A stretch of 43,275 nucleotides of DNA from an uncultured Candidatus Melainabacteria bacterium (GCA_934692295.1 CAKUTL010000010.1:1-43275); one strand, 5' to 3'. Positions 23,481 through 31,578 are shown, numbered from the stretch's first letter. Program-made: numbers and translations. The notes: generated by a model not told the origin, from the sequence alone.

Positions 23481-23891
23481 ATGAGTGCTATATTATCTCT
23501 AATATCTAAAATCCATGAAAAAGGAAACCGTTATATTATTGAAGAATTAAAAAATAACGGTGCAAAAGGACTTGTACCAAGTCATGGTGATATCCTTTTT
23601 TGTCTTTACAAGAATGGTAAAATGACAATGAAGGATATCGCAAATTGTATTCATCGAACAAAACCGACGGTAACTGTACTGGTGGATAAACTTGAGAAAC
23701 TAGGATATTTAAAAAGAAAAGCTTCTGATGAAGATAGTCGTTGTACAAATATAGTTTTAACGCAAAAAGGTGAAGATTTTAAAGTGATATTTGAAAAAAT
23801 TTCAGAGGAATTAAATGAAATGTTATACAAAAATTTATCTCAAGAAGAGTCTGAATTAATAGAGAAACTTTTAAGAAAAGTACTAAAATAA
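23481..23891 (+). CDS. MarR-family regulator, autoregulated
   Basis: 136 aa winged helix: MTMKDIANCIHRTKPTVTVL then VDKLEKLGYLKRK, followed by the wing DEDSRCTNIVLTQKGEDF (D-x-R-x-x-x-I-x-L-T-x-K-G, diagnostic of MarR). Helices at both ends form the dimer. The operator in its promoter spacer, and a second GTTAGA-N2-TCTAAC box before the next gene, define a small regulon: it most likely represses itself and the downstream cupin gene. The effector is unknown. Confidence 0.88.
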   Translation: MSAILSLISKIHEKGNRYIIEELKNNGAKGLVPSHGDILFCLYKNGKMTMKDIANCIHRTKPTVTVLVDKLEKLGYLKRKASDEDSRCTNIVLTQKGEDFKVIFEKISEELNEMLYKNLSQEESELIEKLLRKVLK

Positions 23892-23907
23892 AAAATTTTT
23901 ACAATAA

Positions 23908-23925
23908 TAGTTAGACGTCTAACGA
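23908..23925 (+). promoter_or_regulatory. Second MarR operator, before the cupin gene
   Basis: GTTAGACGTCTAAC perfect palindrome at 23910-23923, differing from the first operator only in its two central bases. It sits directly before AAAGGAG (23925-23931). Confidence 0.85.
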
Positions 23926-23939
23926 AAGGAGAAAACATT

Positions 23940-24314
23940 ATGACAAACTTTAAAAACGCAGAAATCGGAAAAATTAGTGAAGTTGGTAAAAATTATGAAA
24001 ACGGCAAAGCGTTTTTGCATGATTTACTAGGCTTAACAAGTTGTGAAATTTCAGTTAATGCAATGCCTGCCGGAGTAAAATTGCCATTCAATCACAAACA
24101 CAAGCAAAATGAAGAAGTTTATATTTTCTTAAAGGGCGAAGGTTCAATGACTCTAGATAATGAAGTTGTTGAAATAAAAGAAGGCAGTTGTGTAAAAGTT
24201 CTTCCAAATGCCGTAAGAACAATGGAAGCAAAAACTGATTTGGAATATATTTGTGTTCAAGCAAAATCTAATAGCTTGGAACAATTTGGACTTGGCGATG
24301 CTGAATTGTGCTAA
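23940..24314 (+). CDS. Single-domain cupin protein controlled by the MarR regulator
   Basis: 124 aa. Cupin motif 1 is PFNHKHKQNEEVYIFLKGEG with His52, His54 and Glu59 as metal ligands. Motif 2 (SCVKVLPNAVRTMEAKTD) has no His, as in many small cupins, so three ligands remain. AAAGGAG ribosome-binding site. Such cupins can be dioxygenases, quercetinase-like enzymes or metabolite binders; the substrate cannot be read from sequence. It is the likely output gene of the MarR regulon and ends in its own terminator. Confidence 0.8.
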   Translation: MTNFKNAEIGKISEVGKNYENGKAFLHDLLGLTSCEISVNAMPAGVKLPFNHKHKQNEEVYIFLKGEGSMTLDNEVVEIKEGSCVKVLPNAVRTMEAKTDLEYICVQAKSNSLEQFGLGDAELC

Positions 24315-24318
24315 AATT

Positions 24319-24343
24319 GAAAGGGGCAATCTTGCCCCTTTTT
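24319..24343 (+). terminator. Terminator after the cupin gene
   Basis: AAGGGGCAA-TC-TTGCCCCTT followed by T run; 6 bases after the stop. Confidence 0.92.
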
Positions 24344-24364
24344 AATCAGGAATAAAAGTATAAA

Positions 24365-25300
24365 ATGATAATCAACACAGGTTCAAGAACAGATACTGTT
24401 CAATATTATTCAGATTGGCTTTTGAAAAGGTTTGAAGAAGGTTTTGTTTATTCCAGAAATCCAATGTTTCAAAACAAAGTAACAAGATACGAACTAGACC
24501 CAAAAGTTCTTGATTGCGTTGTATTTTGTTCCAAAAATTATGAACCGATTTTAGACAGATTAACAGAAATTACCGATAAATTTAACACATATTTTCACTA
24601 TACAATTACTGCTTATGGCAAGGATGTTGAACCAAATGTTCCAAGTATAGATGCCAGTATTGAAACTCTTATTAAATTATCCCAAATTGTGGGCAAACAA
24701 AGAATTGCGTGGCGATATGACCCGATTCTTTTGACCGAAAAATACACTAAACAAGTTCACTATGAAACATTTGATTATATGTCCGAAAGACTTTCACCAT
24801 ATATTGACAGATGTATTTTTAGCTTTGTTGAAATGTACAAGAAATTAAAAATAAATATGCCTGAAATTATCACATTGACTGAAATTGATAAAAATGAAAT
24901 AGCAAAAAATATCGGAACAATAGCGAAGAAATACAATATGATAATTCAAACTTGTGCAACAGTTGAAAATCTTGAACAATATGGGGTTTTGCAATCGGGG
25001 TGCATGACTTCTGATATTTTAGGTCAGGCAAATGGTATTACTTTTAAAAAAATTCGACATTCAGGTAACAGACAAGGCTGTCGTTGTATGGAAAATAGAA
25101 ATATCGGAGATTATGACACTTGCCCTAATGGGTGTAAATATTGTTATGCAAATCAAAATCCTCAAATAGCACAAGAAAATTACCAAAAACATAATCCAAA
25201 TGATTTGATGATTTTAGGGAATCTTAAACCGACAGATGAAATCCAACAAAGCAGCCAAAAATCATTTTTAGAAAATAATATTCAACAAAAATTGTTTTAA
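24365..25300 (+). CDS. DUF1848 family protein with C-terminal CX3CX2C cluster
   Basis: 311 aa matching DUF1848: MIINTGSRTDTVQYYSDWLL, FCSKNYEPILDRL, RIAWRYDPILLTEKYT and a cysteine-rich end GCRCMENRNIGDYDTCPNGC then KYCYAN. Cys253-x3-Cys257-x2-Cys260 has the spacing of a radical-SAM 4Fe-4S motif but sits near the C-terminus. The TIM-barrel-like remainder fits a distant relation to radical SAM enzymes. The function of the family is unknown. Ribosome-binding site is weak (AGGAAT). Confidence 0.8.
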   Translation: MIINTGSRTDTVQYYSDWLLKRFEEGFVYSRNPMFQNKVTRYELDPKVLDCVVFCSKNYEPILDRLTEITDKFNTYFHYTITAYGKDVEPNVPSIDASIETLIKLSQIVGKQRIAWRYDPILLTEKYTKQVHYETFDYMSERLSPYIDRCIFSFVEMYKKLKINMPEIITLTEIDKNEIAKNIGTIAKKYNMIIQTCATVENLEQYGVLQSGCMTSDILGQANGITFKKIRHSGNRQGCRCMENRNIGDYDTCPNGCKYCYANQNPQIAQENYQKHNPNDLMILGNLKPTDEIQQSSQKSFLENNIQQKLF

Positions 25301-25455
25301 TCCCTTTAGTAAGTAAAAACTGCTTACCGCAATTTTTCTAAAACTTGTAGCTCAACCTGCATTATATTATTCTTTACTTAAAAGATGGCAGTTTTAAAAT
25401 TTATTATTTTAAATTTCAGACATTATTAAACTAAGTGTCTAGTTATAGTTATAAT

Positions 25456-25482
25456 AAAAACCGCCCTATTGAGGCGGTTTTT
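25456..25482. terminator. Bidirectional terminator
   Basis: AAAAACCGCC-CTATTGA-GGCGGTTTTT, T tracts on both sides. It can end the DUF1848 transcript (+) and the tRNA-Ser transcript (-). The 25301-25455 stretch before it shows nothing else. Confidence 0.85.
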
Positions 25483-25525
25483 GTAAATTCTATCTTCACT
25501 TATTCTCTAAGTTCCGACTAAAAAA

Positions 25526-25615
25526 CGGAGAAGGTGGGATTCGAACCCACGGTACAGGTAACCCCATACAACACCTTAGCAGGGTGCCGCCTTAAGCCTA
25601 CTCGGCCACTTCTCC
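25526..25615 (-). tRNA. tRNA-Ser(GCU)
   Basis: Minus strand: acceptor GGAGAAG/CTTCTCC, D-arm GGCCGAGTAGGCTTAAGGCG, anticodon loop CTGCTAA (anticodon GCT, reads AGC/AGU), long class II variable arm GTTGTATGGGGTTACCTGTAC and T-arm GTGGGTTCGAATCCCAC. Discriminator is G. The CCA end is not encoded; T5 follows immediately. Confidence 0.97.
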
Positions 25616-25666
25616 AAGATAAATCGTATTTAGTTATCATTCTCCGCCTTGCGGATTACAAAATCT

Positions 25667-25695
25667 ATTGTACCATAAATATTTTTTTTCGTAAA
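25667..25695 (-). promoter_or_regulatory. tRNA-Ser promoter
   Basis: TTTACG (25690-25695) - 17 bp - TACAAT (25667-25672) on the minus strand, about 45 bases before the mature 5' end. Confidence 0.7.
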
Positions 25696-25822
25696 TACCT
25701 ATTTCAATTTCCTATTCATTCCACCCTCAAATCTCTGCATTTTCTCCACTATCCTAACTATTGACCATTATAATTGATTGGAATAAGATGTTAGTAATAT
25801 TATTAGAGAGGTTTATTTTATT

Positions 25823-26338
25823 ATGATTGAAATGAAAGTTATGGGTATTGCCCTTGATACAAGAACTGGTTCTCCTATCGTTGTCCTTCACGACAAAGAA
25901 AACAGACGTGCTTTGCCTATCTGGATTGGCTCTGCAGAAGCCAGTTCTATAATCCGAAAAATAGAAAACTTATCTGTAACCCGTCCTATGACACACGATT
26001 TGATAATCAGCATTATCGAAAAAACAGGTTACAAAATTAGCAAAGTTGAAATCAATGATGTTGAAAAAGAAACATACTACGCAACTATCTTTTTAGAAGA
26101 TTCAGAAGGGAAAGAAATCGAAATTGATTCTCGACCATCTGATGCTATCGCAATTGCTATCAGAATAGACGCTCCAATTTATGTTACTGCAAACGTTCTT
26201 TCTAACGGTTCTGTTTCAACTGACAGTGCCAAAGATGCTGAAGAAGCAGAAGAGTTTAAAAACTTCGTTCAAAGCATTAAGCCTTCTGACTTTGCAAAAC
26301 TTATGAAAGACAAAGACCACCACGAAAGTGATCAGTAA
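25823..26338 (+). CDS. Bifunctional nuclease family protein (BFN/DUF151)
   Basis: 171 aa: MKVMGIALDTRTGSPIVVLH, then R-R-A-L-P-I-W-I-G-S-A-E-A, RPMTHDLIISIIEKTGYKI and IDSRPSDAIAIAIRIDAPIY. These are the hallmark blocks of the BFN domain (L-P-I-x-I-G-x-x-E-A; R-P-x-T-H-D-L; D-x-R-P-S-D-A-x-A-L-A). Plant and bacterial members have been reported to cleave RNA and DNA; many bacteria keep one copy of unknown role. An acidic tail of ~35 residues is extra. AGAGAGG ribosome-binding site. Confidence 0.88.
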   Translation: MIEMKVMGIALDTRTGSPIVVLHDKENRRALPIWIGSAEASSIIRKIENLSVTRPMTHDLIISIIEKTGYKISKVEINDVEKETYYATIFLEDSEGKEIEIDSRPSDAIAIAIRIDAPIYVTANVLSNGSVSTDSAKDAEEAEEFKNFVQSIKPSDFAKLMKDKDHHESDQ

Positions 26339-26466
26339 TAAATCAACAAAAACTGATTTTTAAATTACTGCCTCCAAACAGAAAAAACATTAAGTTTGTA
26401 AATCTTTTTTCAAAAATTGAAAAAGCCTCAAATTAAATTACTTTATTAATTTGAGAGAGATTAATT

Positions 26467-26667
26467 ATGTTTAACAAAATTGACGAAGTACAACGACAAT
26501 ACACCTATGCAGTACAGCCGGTCAAGTTATTTGAAACACAGAATTCAAACTTGGCACAAAAAAGCTCATTTGATTTTATAAATCAAATGCAAAAAAGTGG
26601 AAACAATCCGTTTCACCCAGACGTTTCAAACTCATATAAAGGAGGCAAACTTGATATTATGGGTTAA
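26467..26667 (+). CDS. Small orphan protein
   Basis: 66 aa with GAGAGAG upstream. Polar; contains AQKSSFDFINQMQKSGNNPF and ends GGKLDIMG. The NNPF tetrapeptide also occurs in the small protein at 20045-20293, which may be chance. No known domain. It converges on 26671-26907 with a 3-base gap. Confidence 0.45.
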   Translation: MFNKIDEVQRQYTYAVQPVKLFETQNSNLAQKSSFDFINQMQKSGNNPFHPDVSNSYKGGKLDIMG

Positions 26668-26670
26668 TAA

Positions 26671-26907
26671 TTAAGCAAGCAAATCAAGACGATATGGAGT
26701 ATAATAACCAGCCAATAAAGGTGTTCCATCAGGATTTTTTGTAGGAACAGTATCCGTTATTACAGGTGCTTTTTCATATGGAATAGCTGCATAACCAGCA
26801 GTTTTATAAGCCTTTGGAGCCACAACAGCTTTAGAAGCATTAACACTCCGAGTGCCAGTAAGCCCCAAGAAAGATGAAATTAAATTTTTCCCTAAATCAA
26901 CAGCCAT
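26671..26907 (-). CDS. Small orphan protein with AGYY tail
   Basis: 78 aa. MAVDLGKNLISSFLGLTGTR forms an amphipathic helix, followed by an Ala/Lys/Pro-rich linker and the tail TPLLAGYYTPYRLDLLA. The 20045-20293 protein has the same plan (N-terminal amphipathic helix, Pro-rich centre, AGYY tail). It may be peripheral to membrane. Function unknown. Confidence 0.45.
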   Translation of the reverse strand: MAVDLGKNLISSFLGLTGTRSVNASKAVVAPKAYKTAGYAAIPYEKAPVITDTVPTKNPDGTPLLAGYYTPYRLDLLA

Positions 26908-27002
26908 AAACGCCTCAATTTTTCCCTTACATATTATTTAAGTATATTTTGGAACAAAAATTGATTAATTTATAGCATATTGTTAAGGAATATTAACCCG
27001 AA

Positions 27003-27170
27003 TTACATTAAAAAGAAATTATTACTGTAATTTGGCTTAAAAATTGGTCGATTAAAATTCAATTTTGGAGGTTCACCATAGTCGAAACTTTTTTCTTTTT
27101 TGTCCTTAAATCTTGTCAAACCAACGGCAGGGACTTCATCTTTAATAAAAAACTTTAACAATTCCAACAT
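27003..27170 (-). CDS. 55-aa orphan small protein
   Basis: ATG at 27170 preceded by GAAGGAAG. Starts MLELLKFFIKDEVPAVGLTR and ends in an Asn/Pro-rich tail (PKLNFNRPIFKPNYSNNFF) with stop at 27003. Coding looks plausible from the ribosome-binding site and from the N-terminal amphipathic helix plus Pro/aromatic tail, the plan of the two other small minus-strand orphans nearby. Without it the 26908-27243 gap would be empty. Confidence 0.45.
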   Translation of the reverse strand: MLELLKFFIKDEVPAVGLTRFKDKKEKSFDYGEPPKLNFNRPIFKPNYSNNFFLM

Positions 27171-27243
27171 ATACACTTCCTTCTTTTTTTGTGTATAATA
27201 TTTTTAATGGAAATTGAGAAAAAGTCAAAAAGGAGATAACACT

Positions 27244-27453
27244 ATGGCAGAAAAAGTTACAAAGGAAATGAATATTTTAGAAATCGCACAAAAACACCCA
27301 GAAAGCATTGAAGTATTTCACAGATATGGTTTAGGTTGTCTTGGTTGTGCAGCAGCTAGATTTGAAAACTTAGAAGCTGGTGCAAAAGTTCACGGATATG
27401 ACCCAGACGCAATGGTTGCAGACATCAATGCTTTAATTGAAGCTGTTGAATAA
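27244..27453 (+). CDS. DUF1858 domain protein (CxxC redox-type small protein)
   Basis: 69 aa from the ATG at 27244, after AAAAGGAG; the in-frame start at 27214 lacks one. Typical DUF1858: EMNILEIAQKHPESIEVFHR, Y-G-L-G-C-L-G-C-A-A-A-R-F-E and an aliphatic tail. Cys32-x2-Cys35 is conserved in the family, which is linked to hybrid-cluster, ScdA/RIC-like and redox proteins. Free-standing copies are common in anaerobes. A TATAAT lies near 27193, which may be its promoter. Confidence 0.85.
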   Translation: MAEKVTKEMNILEIAQKHPESIEVFHRYGLGCLGCAAARFENLEAGAKVHGYDPDAMVADINALIEAVE

Positions 27454-27475
27454 GCAATTCTAATACAAGATAAAA

Positions 27476-27510
27476 AAAATGCGGAAACAAAATTTGTTTC
27501 CGCATTTTTA
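27476..27510. terminator. Bidirectional terminator
   Basis: GCGGAAACAAA (27481-27491) / TTTGTTTCCGC (27493-27503) bracketed by A8 and T5. Shared by the DUF1858 gene (+) and the FTGG protein (-). Confidence 0.92.
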
Positions 27511-27528
27511 ATTATTTAAAATCATTCA

Positions 27529-29607
27529 TTACTTTTTTAAAAAACCTGCCATTGTTGGAGCATTTGTTGAAATGTTACTTGCTGAAACAGCTTTTACTTC
27601 CATTTTTTGAGAAGCATTATTATCAACACTTCCAGCATTGGCTGCTGCTAGAGCTTTTTCTTGAGCCTTACGTTTTTCTGTCATTTTTTCGCAGAAATCA
27701 GTAAGCCACATAATCAATCCCGGAACAAATACGATTGTTGATAAGAAACCAAATGTAGAGTTACATGTTTTTGCTCTACTCAACAAACCGTTCTTACCAT
27801 CAAATGACTTATACAATTTCTTGATTAATTCGTCTTTATTTTCATTTGCAATCTTCAATGCTTCACGAATTTCAGCAGAAGTTGCATCAGCATAAGATTT
27901 TCCTTTGATATTTTGAACGATTTCACTAACAGTAGCGTGAATATTTTTATCTATTTTGAATGCTTTTTTGATATTACCACCACTATTTTCAATGAAGTCC
28001 ATAAAGCCGTTAATACCGCCTTTATAATCTTCAATATTAGTGTATTTAGACATCAATTGTTTACTTGTCAAGATACTATGGTGTGTATCGTTAGGATTCA
28101 AGTAATCAAGAGTTCTTTGGAATACATTTCTTCCGCCTTCAGTCTTACTGTTCAATGCAAGACCTGTAACTTTAGTAAATCCGTCAGAGAACAATCTGGC
28201 AAGAGCTTTTGCTCCAAATAACAACGCAGTGAAGGCTGTCATATCTCTAACAACGATTTCTCCGTAATCATATTTATCAGAGGCATTGTGAAGTCTTGGA
28301 GGAATACAGAAACCATATAATAAAACAGGCATTGCTGTACCAGAGATGATTGGTCCGTGAAGTTCAAAAATATCAGAAATAGATTTTGCATGTTTTCCGT
28401 TGATAACTTTATCACCAACTTTTTCCATAAAGCCAGCCATGCCACCAGTGAACGCTACATCTTTTTTCTTTTCATCGGCTTTTTCTGCTTTATTAGCTTG
28501 TTGATTTTGAACTGGTGCATCTGCTTCATCTTCATCAGCAAAAGCCAAGTTCTTACCCTTTGAACCCATGTTGTATAATTTAGGGATTTGAGTATAGAAT
28601 GCAGCAACCGCACCAAACAAACCTAAGTTTGTAAATACTCTTGTACCCATTCTTCTGCTTGTAAAGTGTTTTACAGCATCTTCAATAGAAGAAGTAGCAT
28701 CTTTTGTCAAAACTTTTTTTACATTGTTGGCTGCATCACCAAAATAATCACGCATTGCGTTAGCTAAATCTGCAATATTACCACCTTTCAATTTACCTTT
28801 TGAAGAAGTGATTTTAACACCCATTTCGTTAACAGTACCGCCAACTCTATTTTTCATCAAACGCATAAATTCATCTTCTACGGTACCGCCAAGATCTTTT
28901 ATACTTTGTGATTTAGCTTTTTTATTGAGAGAGTTATCAGACAAGATTTCTTCAATCTTAAGTTGTCTTTGAGTTAATTTTTCGGCTGCTTGTTCAATTT
29001 CGGCTTTAGTCATTTTTTCAGATTCTTTAATTCTAGAATCTGTATTTACTGTATTTTCAATAACTTCCGAGAATACATCTTTGTAGAATGCTGTTTTGTC
29101 TGCGTTACCAGCTTTGATTGCCTCGGCATTCTCTTGTGCGAACTTAGTGAAATTCGACTGTAAACTATCTAGGTAATCGAGTTTTACGTTGTTACCAGTA
29201 CCAGAATGTTTTTTGATAGATTTTAATAGAACATATGGAATAGCAAACGCACTAGGTCCAGTTATAAGTTCACGCAAACCTTCTTTACGAGCGTAAGCCC
29301 AGTTCAATTCACGTTTTGGCTTACCATTTTCGTCCATGATAACGTTGCCATCTTCGTCACGTTTTTTCTTTCCGCCACGAACTAAACCCTTACCAACACG
29401 AGGTGCAATAAAACCAAGACCATCTTGGATAATAAATGAAGCAGCGTAGCCTCCAGCTTCAATGAAATCCATTGTAGAAACAATCATGTTTCCACCAGTA
29501 AAAGCAACCTTGTTATTGTTATGATTAACATTTGGGTTTACAGCTTTTATTTTTTGCACATTATTATTCTTGGTATTTATACTTGGTATGATTGGTTGTA
29601 CTGACAT
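27529..29607 (-). CDS. Large orphan with two VAFTGG motifs and hydrophobic segments
   Basis: 692 aa; GTAGGG ribosome-binding site. An Asn-rich N-terminus leads to VAFTGG (34-39), followed by a moderately hydrophobic stretch (GGYAASFIIQDGLGFIAPRV), a long helical Lys/Glu region, NLGLFGAVAAFYTQIPKLYN, an acidic linker, then a second VAFTGG (384-389) with GPIISGTAMPVLLYGFCIPP, another helical region and FGFLSTIVFVPGLIMWLTDF near the end. The two halves look like a tandem arrangement. No enzyme motif is seen. The F-T-G-G tag resembles NFNG in the kinase-like protein at 21807-23300. Probably membrane-associated; function unknown. Confidence 0.7.
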   Translation of the reverse strand: MSVQPIIPSINTKNNNVQKIKAVNPNVNHNNNKVAFTGGNMIVSTMDFIEAGGYAASFIIQDGLGFIAPRVGKGLVRGGKKKRDEDGNVIMDENGKPKRELNWAYARKEGLRELITGPSAFAIPYVLLKSIKKHSGTGNNVKLDYLDSLQSNFTKFAQENAEAIKAGNADKTAFYKDVFSEVIENTVNTDSRIKESEKMTKAEIEQAAEKLTQRQLKIEEILSDNSLNKKAKSQSIKDLGGTVEDEFMRLMKNRVGGTVNEMGVKITSSKGKLKGGNIADLANAMRDYFGDAANNVKKVLTKDATSSIEDAVKHFTSRRMGTRVFTNLGLFGAVAAFYTQIPKLYNMGSKGKNLAFADEDEADAPVQNQQANKAEKADEKKKDVAFTGGMAGFMEKVGDKVINGKHAKSISDIFELHGPIISGTAMPVLLYGFCIPPRLHNASDKYDYGEIVVRDMTAFTALLFGAKALARLFSDGFTKVTGLALNSKTEGGRNVFQRTLDYLNPNDTHHSILTSKQLMSKYTNIEDYKGGINGFMDFIENSGGNIKKAFKIDKNIHATVSEIVQNIKGKSYADATSAEIREALKIANENKDELIKKLYKSFDGKNGLLSRAKTCNSTFGFLSTIVFVPGLIMWLTDFCEKMTEKRKAQEKALAAANAGSVDNNASQKMEVKAVSASNISTNAPTMAGFLKK

Positions 29608-29735
29608 AATCCCTACTAATTTAAAATCTTCTACAAAATAAAAAAAACAACAAATCTTTCTAAATTGCCATTTTTCTTGGGTAATGTTTCAAAAGTTTTA
29701 CATTTAACGACCAAACTTTTAGAACAAGTGTACTT

Positions 29736-29764
29736 ATTATACTTAATCGTTAAAAAAATTTCAA
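29736..29764 (-). promoter_or_regulatory. Promoter of the FTGG protein gene
   Basis: TTGAAA (29759-29764) - 17 bp - TATAAT (29736-29741), minus strand, leaving a leader of about 120 bases. Confidence 0.8.
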
Positions 29765-29814
29765 GTGTTTTACTACAATTATAACATTTCGTAACAAAAA
29801 TAAATTTCTCTCGT

Positions 29815-29849
29815 TTGACAGAACTCCATATCCACGCTACACTACTGGA
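29815..29849 (+). promoter_or_regulatory. trmFO promoter, leaderless start
   Basis: TTGACA (29815-29820) - 17 bp - TACACT (29838-29843) - 6 bp - ATG. No Shine-Dalgarno fits. Confidence 0.82.
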
Positions 29850-31160
29850 ATGGAAGTTAATGTAATTGGTGCAGGTTTAGCGGGTTCAGAAGCCGCATTA
29901 CAACTTGCAAAAAGAGGATTTAAAGTAAATTTATACGAAATGCGTCCTTGCGTAAAAACAGGGGCTCATACAACAGAAGATTGTGCAGAATTTGTATGCT
30001 CTAATAGTCTTGGTTCATACGATATTACAAACGGAAGCGGACTCCTTAAACACGAAATGGAAATCTTAGGCGGAGAACTTATTGAAATAGCTAAAGCCTG
30101 CCAAGTTCCAGCAGGAAACGCATTAGCAATTGACAGGCACAAATTTTCACAAACAGTAACCGAAAGAATTGAACAAAATCCCAATATCAATCTAATCAGA
30201 GAAGAAGTTACTAAAATCCCAAACACTCCAACAATCATAGCTTCTGGGCCATTAACAAGCTCTAAATTTACGGATTCAATCAAAGAATTTACGAAAAGCG
30301 AATATTTACACTTTTTTGATGCTATTGCACCAATTGTTGAAATAGACAGTATAAATTTTGATATAGCTTTTTGGGCAAGCAGATATGACAAAGGCGAAGC
30401 TTCATACATCAATTGCCCAATGAACAAAGAACAATATGAAAAGTTCTATAATATATTGATTAATGCCCCACGCATTGAACAACACGACTTTGAAAAAGGT
30501 GCTAAATTTTTTGAAAGCTGTTTACCTATTGAAGTTTTAGCTTCTCGTGGAGTTGACACCCTTCGCTTTGGACCAATGAAGCCAATCGGGTTAATAGATA
30601 AAAGAACAGGCGAAAAAAATTACGCAGTTGTTCAACTACGTCAGGACAACTCCGCAAAAACACTATTCAACCTCGTAGGTTTCCAAACCAATTTAAAATG
30701 GGGTGCTCAAAAAGAACTACTACAATCAATTCCAGGACTTGAAAATGTAAATATAGTAAGATATGGAGTTATGCACAGAAACACATTCATCAATTCTCCA
30801 AACTTACTTTCTCCAACTCTACAAACAAGAGAAAGAAAAGATTTATTCTTTGCAGGTCAAATTACTGGAACTGAGGGTTATACAGAATCAATCGCCTCAG
30901 GACTTTTGGCAGGGATAAATATGGCAAAACTTCTAAATGAAGAACCATTATTAGAACTCCCATTAGACACAATGCTCGGAGCTTTGACCCACTATATTAC
31001 AAACCCCGAACACAAAAACTTCCAACCAATAAACTCAAATTGGGGAATAGTTCCACCCGTTGAATTACCAAAAAAAGAACGTAAAAATAAAAAACTCAAA
31101 GGCGAAATGATGGCAAATCGAGCAATGGAATCTTTGAAAAACTATATCACTTTGGGCTAA
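29850..31160 (+). CDS. trmFO: Folate-dependent tRNA (uracil-54-C5)-methyltransferase
   Basis: 436 aa, normal length. FAD Rossmann motif VIGAGLAGSEAALQLAKRG at the N-terminus, then LYEMRP, EFVCSNSLGS (a TrmFO-specific Cys-containing block), GNALAIDRHKFS, LRFGPMKPIGLID and FAGQITGTEGYTESIASGLL. These blocks separate TrmFO from the related GidA/MnmG. It makes ribothymidine at position 54 of tRNA using methylene-tetrahydrofolate and FADH2; it is found in Firmicutes, cyanobacteria and others. Confidence 0.96.
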   Translation: MEVNVIGAGLAGSEAALQLAKRGFKVNLYEMRPCVKTGAHTTEDCAEFVCSNSLGSYDITNGSGLLKHEMEILGGELIEIAKACQVPAGNALAIDRHKFSQTVTERIEQNPNINLIREEVTKIPNTPTIIASGPLTSSKFTDSIKEFTKSEYLHFFDAIAPIVEIDSINFDIAFWASRYDKGEASYINCPMNKEQYEKFYNILINAPRIEQHDFEKGAKFFESCLPIEVLASRGVDTLRFGPMKPIGLIDKRTGEKNYAVVQLRQDNSAKTLFNLVGFQTNLKWGAQKELLQSIPGLENVNIVRYGVMHRNTFINSPNLLSPTLQTRERKDLFFAGQITGTEGYTESIASGLLAGINMAKLLNEEPLLELPLDTMLGALTHYITNPEHKNFQPINSNWGIVPPVELPKKERKNKKLKGEMMANRAMESLKNYITLG

Positions 31161-31191
31161 ATTAATAACTGAAGAACTAAGAGAATTTAAC

Positions 31192-31228
31192 GCAAAAGAT
31201 CCTGAATTCGTTTCAGAATCTTTTGCAG
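31192..31228 (+). terminator. Hairpin terminator after trmFO
   Basis: GCAAAAGATCCTGAA (31192-31206) / TTCAGAATCTTTTGC (31212-31226), 14 of 15 paired, 31 bases after the stop. The T tract is weak. Confidence 0.65.
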
Positions 31229-31276
31229 TTTAGATTAACCCTCTCCCATCGGAGAGGGAAACAGTTTAACAATTCC

Positions 31277-31386
31277 GACATTCTGAGGGATAAGCAGTGA
31301 GGGATGTAATACTCTTTAGCAAATTTTCCCGAAGAATCTCTATCTAAACACCCAAGCTAGAGATCCTTCGCTTTGCTCAGAATGAC
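31277..31386. repeat. Family A repeat, 110-bp copy
   Basis: GACATTCTGAGGGATAAGC to GCTCAGAATGAC; CCGAAGAATCTCTATCT/AGCTAGAGATCCTTCG is the inner hairpin. A CCTCTCCCATCGGAGAGG palindrome lies just before it (31234-31259) and a family C hairpin after it (31454-31477). Confidence 0.85.
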
Positions 31387-31507
31387 AATTCAGCTATAGT
31401 CCCTGCGTTTAGTCAAAGCTCTTTCGCTTCTCTCAGTATGAAGAATTTTTCAATGTCGGCTTAGTAAAGCCGACCTACAAATAAAACAGTTAAACAATCA
31501 ATTATCA

Positions 31508-31546
31508 TAGCAAGCAAAACAATCAAATAATTTGTTTTGCTTGCTA
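31508..31546. repeat. Perfect 15-bp hairpin
   Basis: TAGCAAGCAAAACAA (31508-31522) / TTGTTTTGCTTGCTA (31532-31546), loop of nine. No T tract on either strand. It lies 33 bases beyond the stop of the minus-strand orphan at 31579, so it may be a 3' stabilising hairpin. Confidence 0.7.
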
Positions 31547-31578
31547 GAAAAATAGAACCCGAATATCTTCCTTACATT

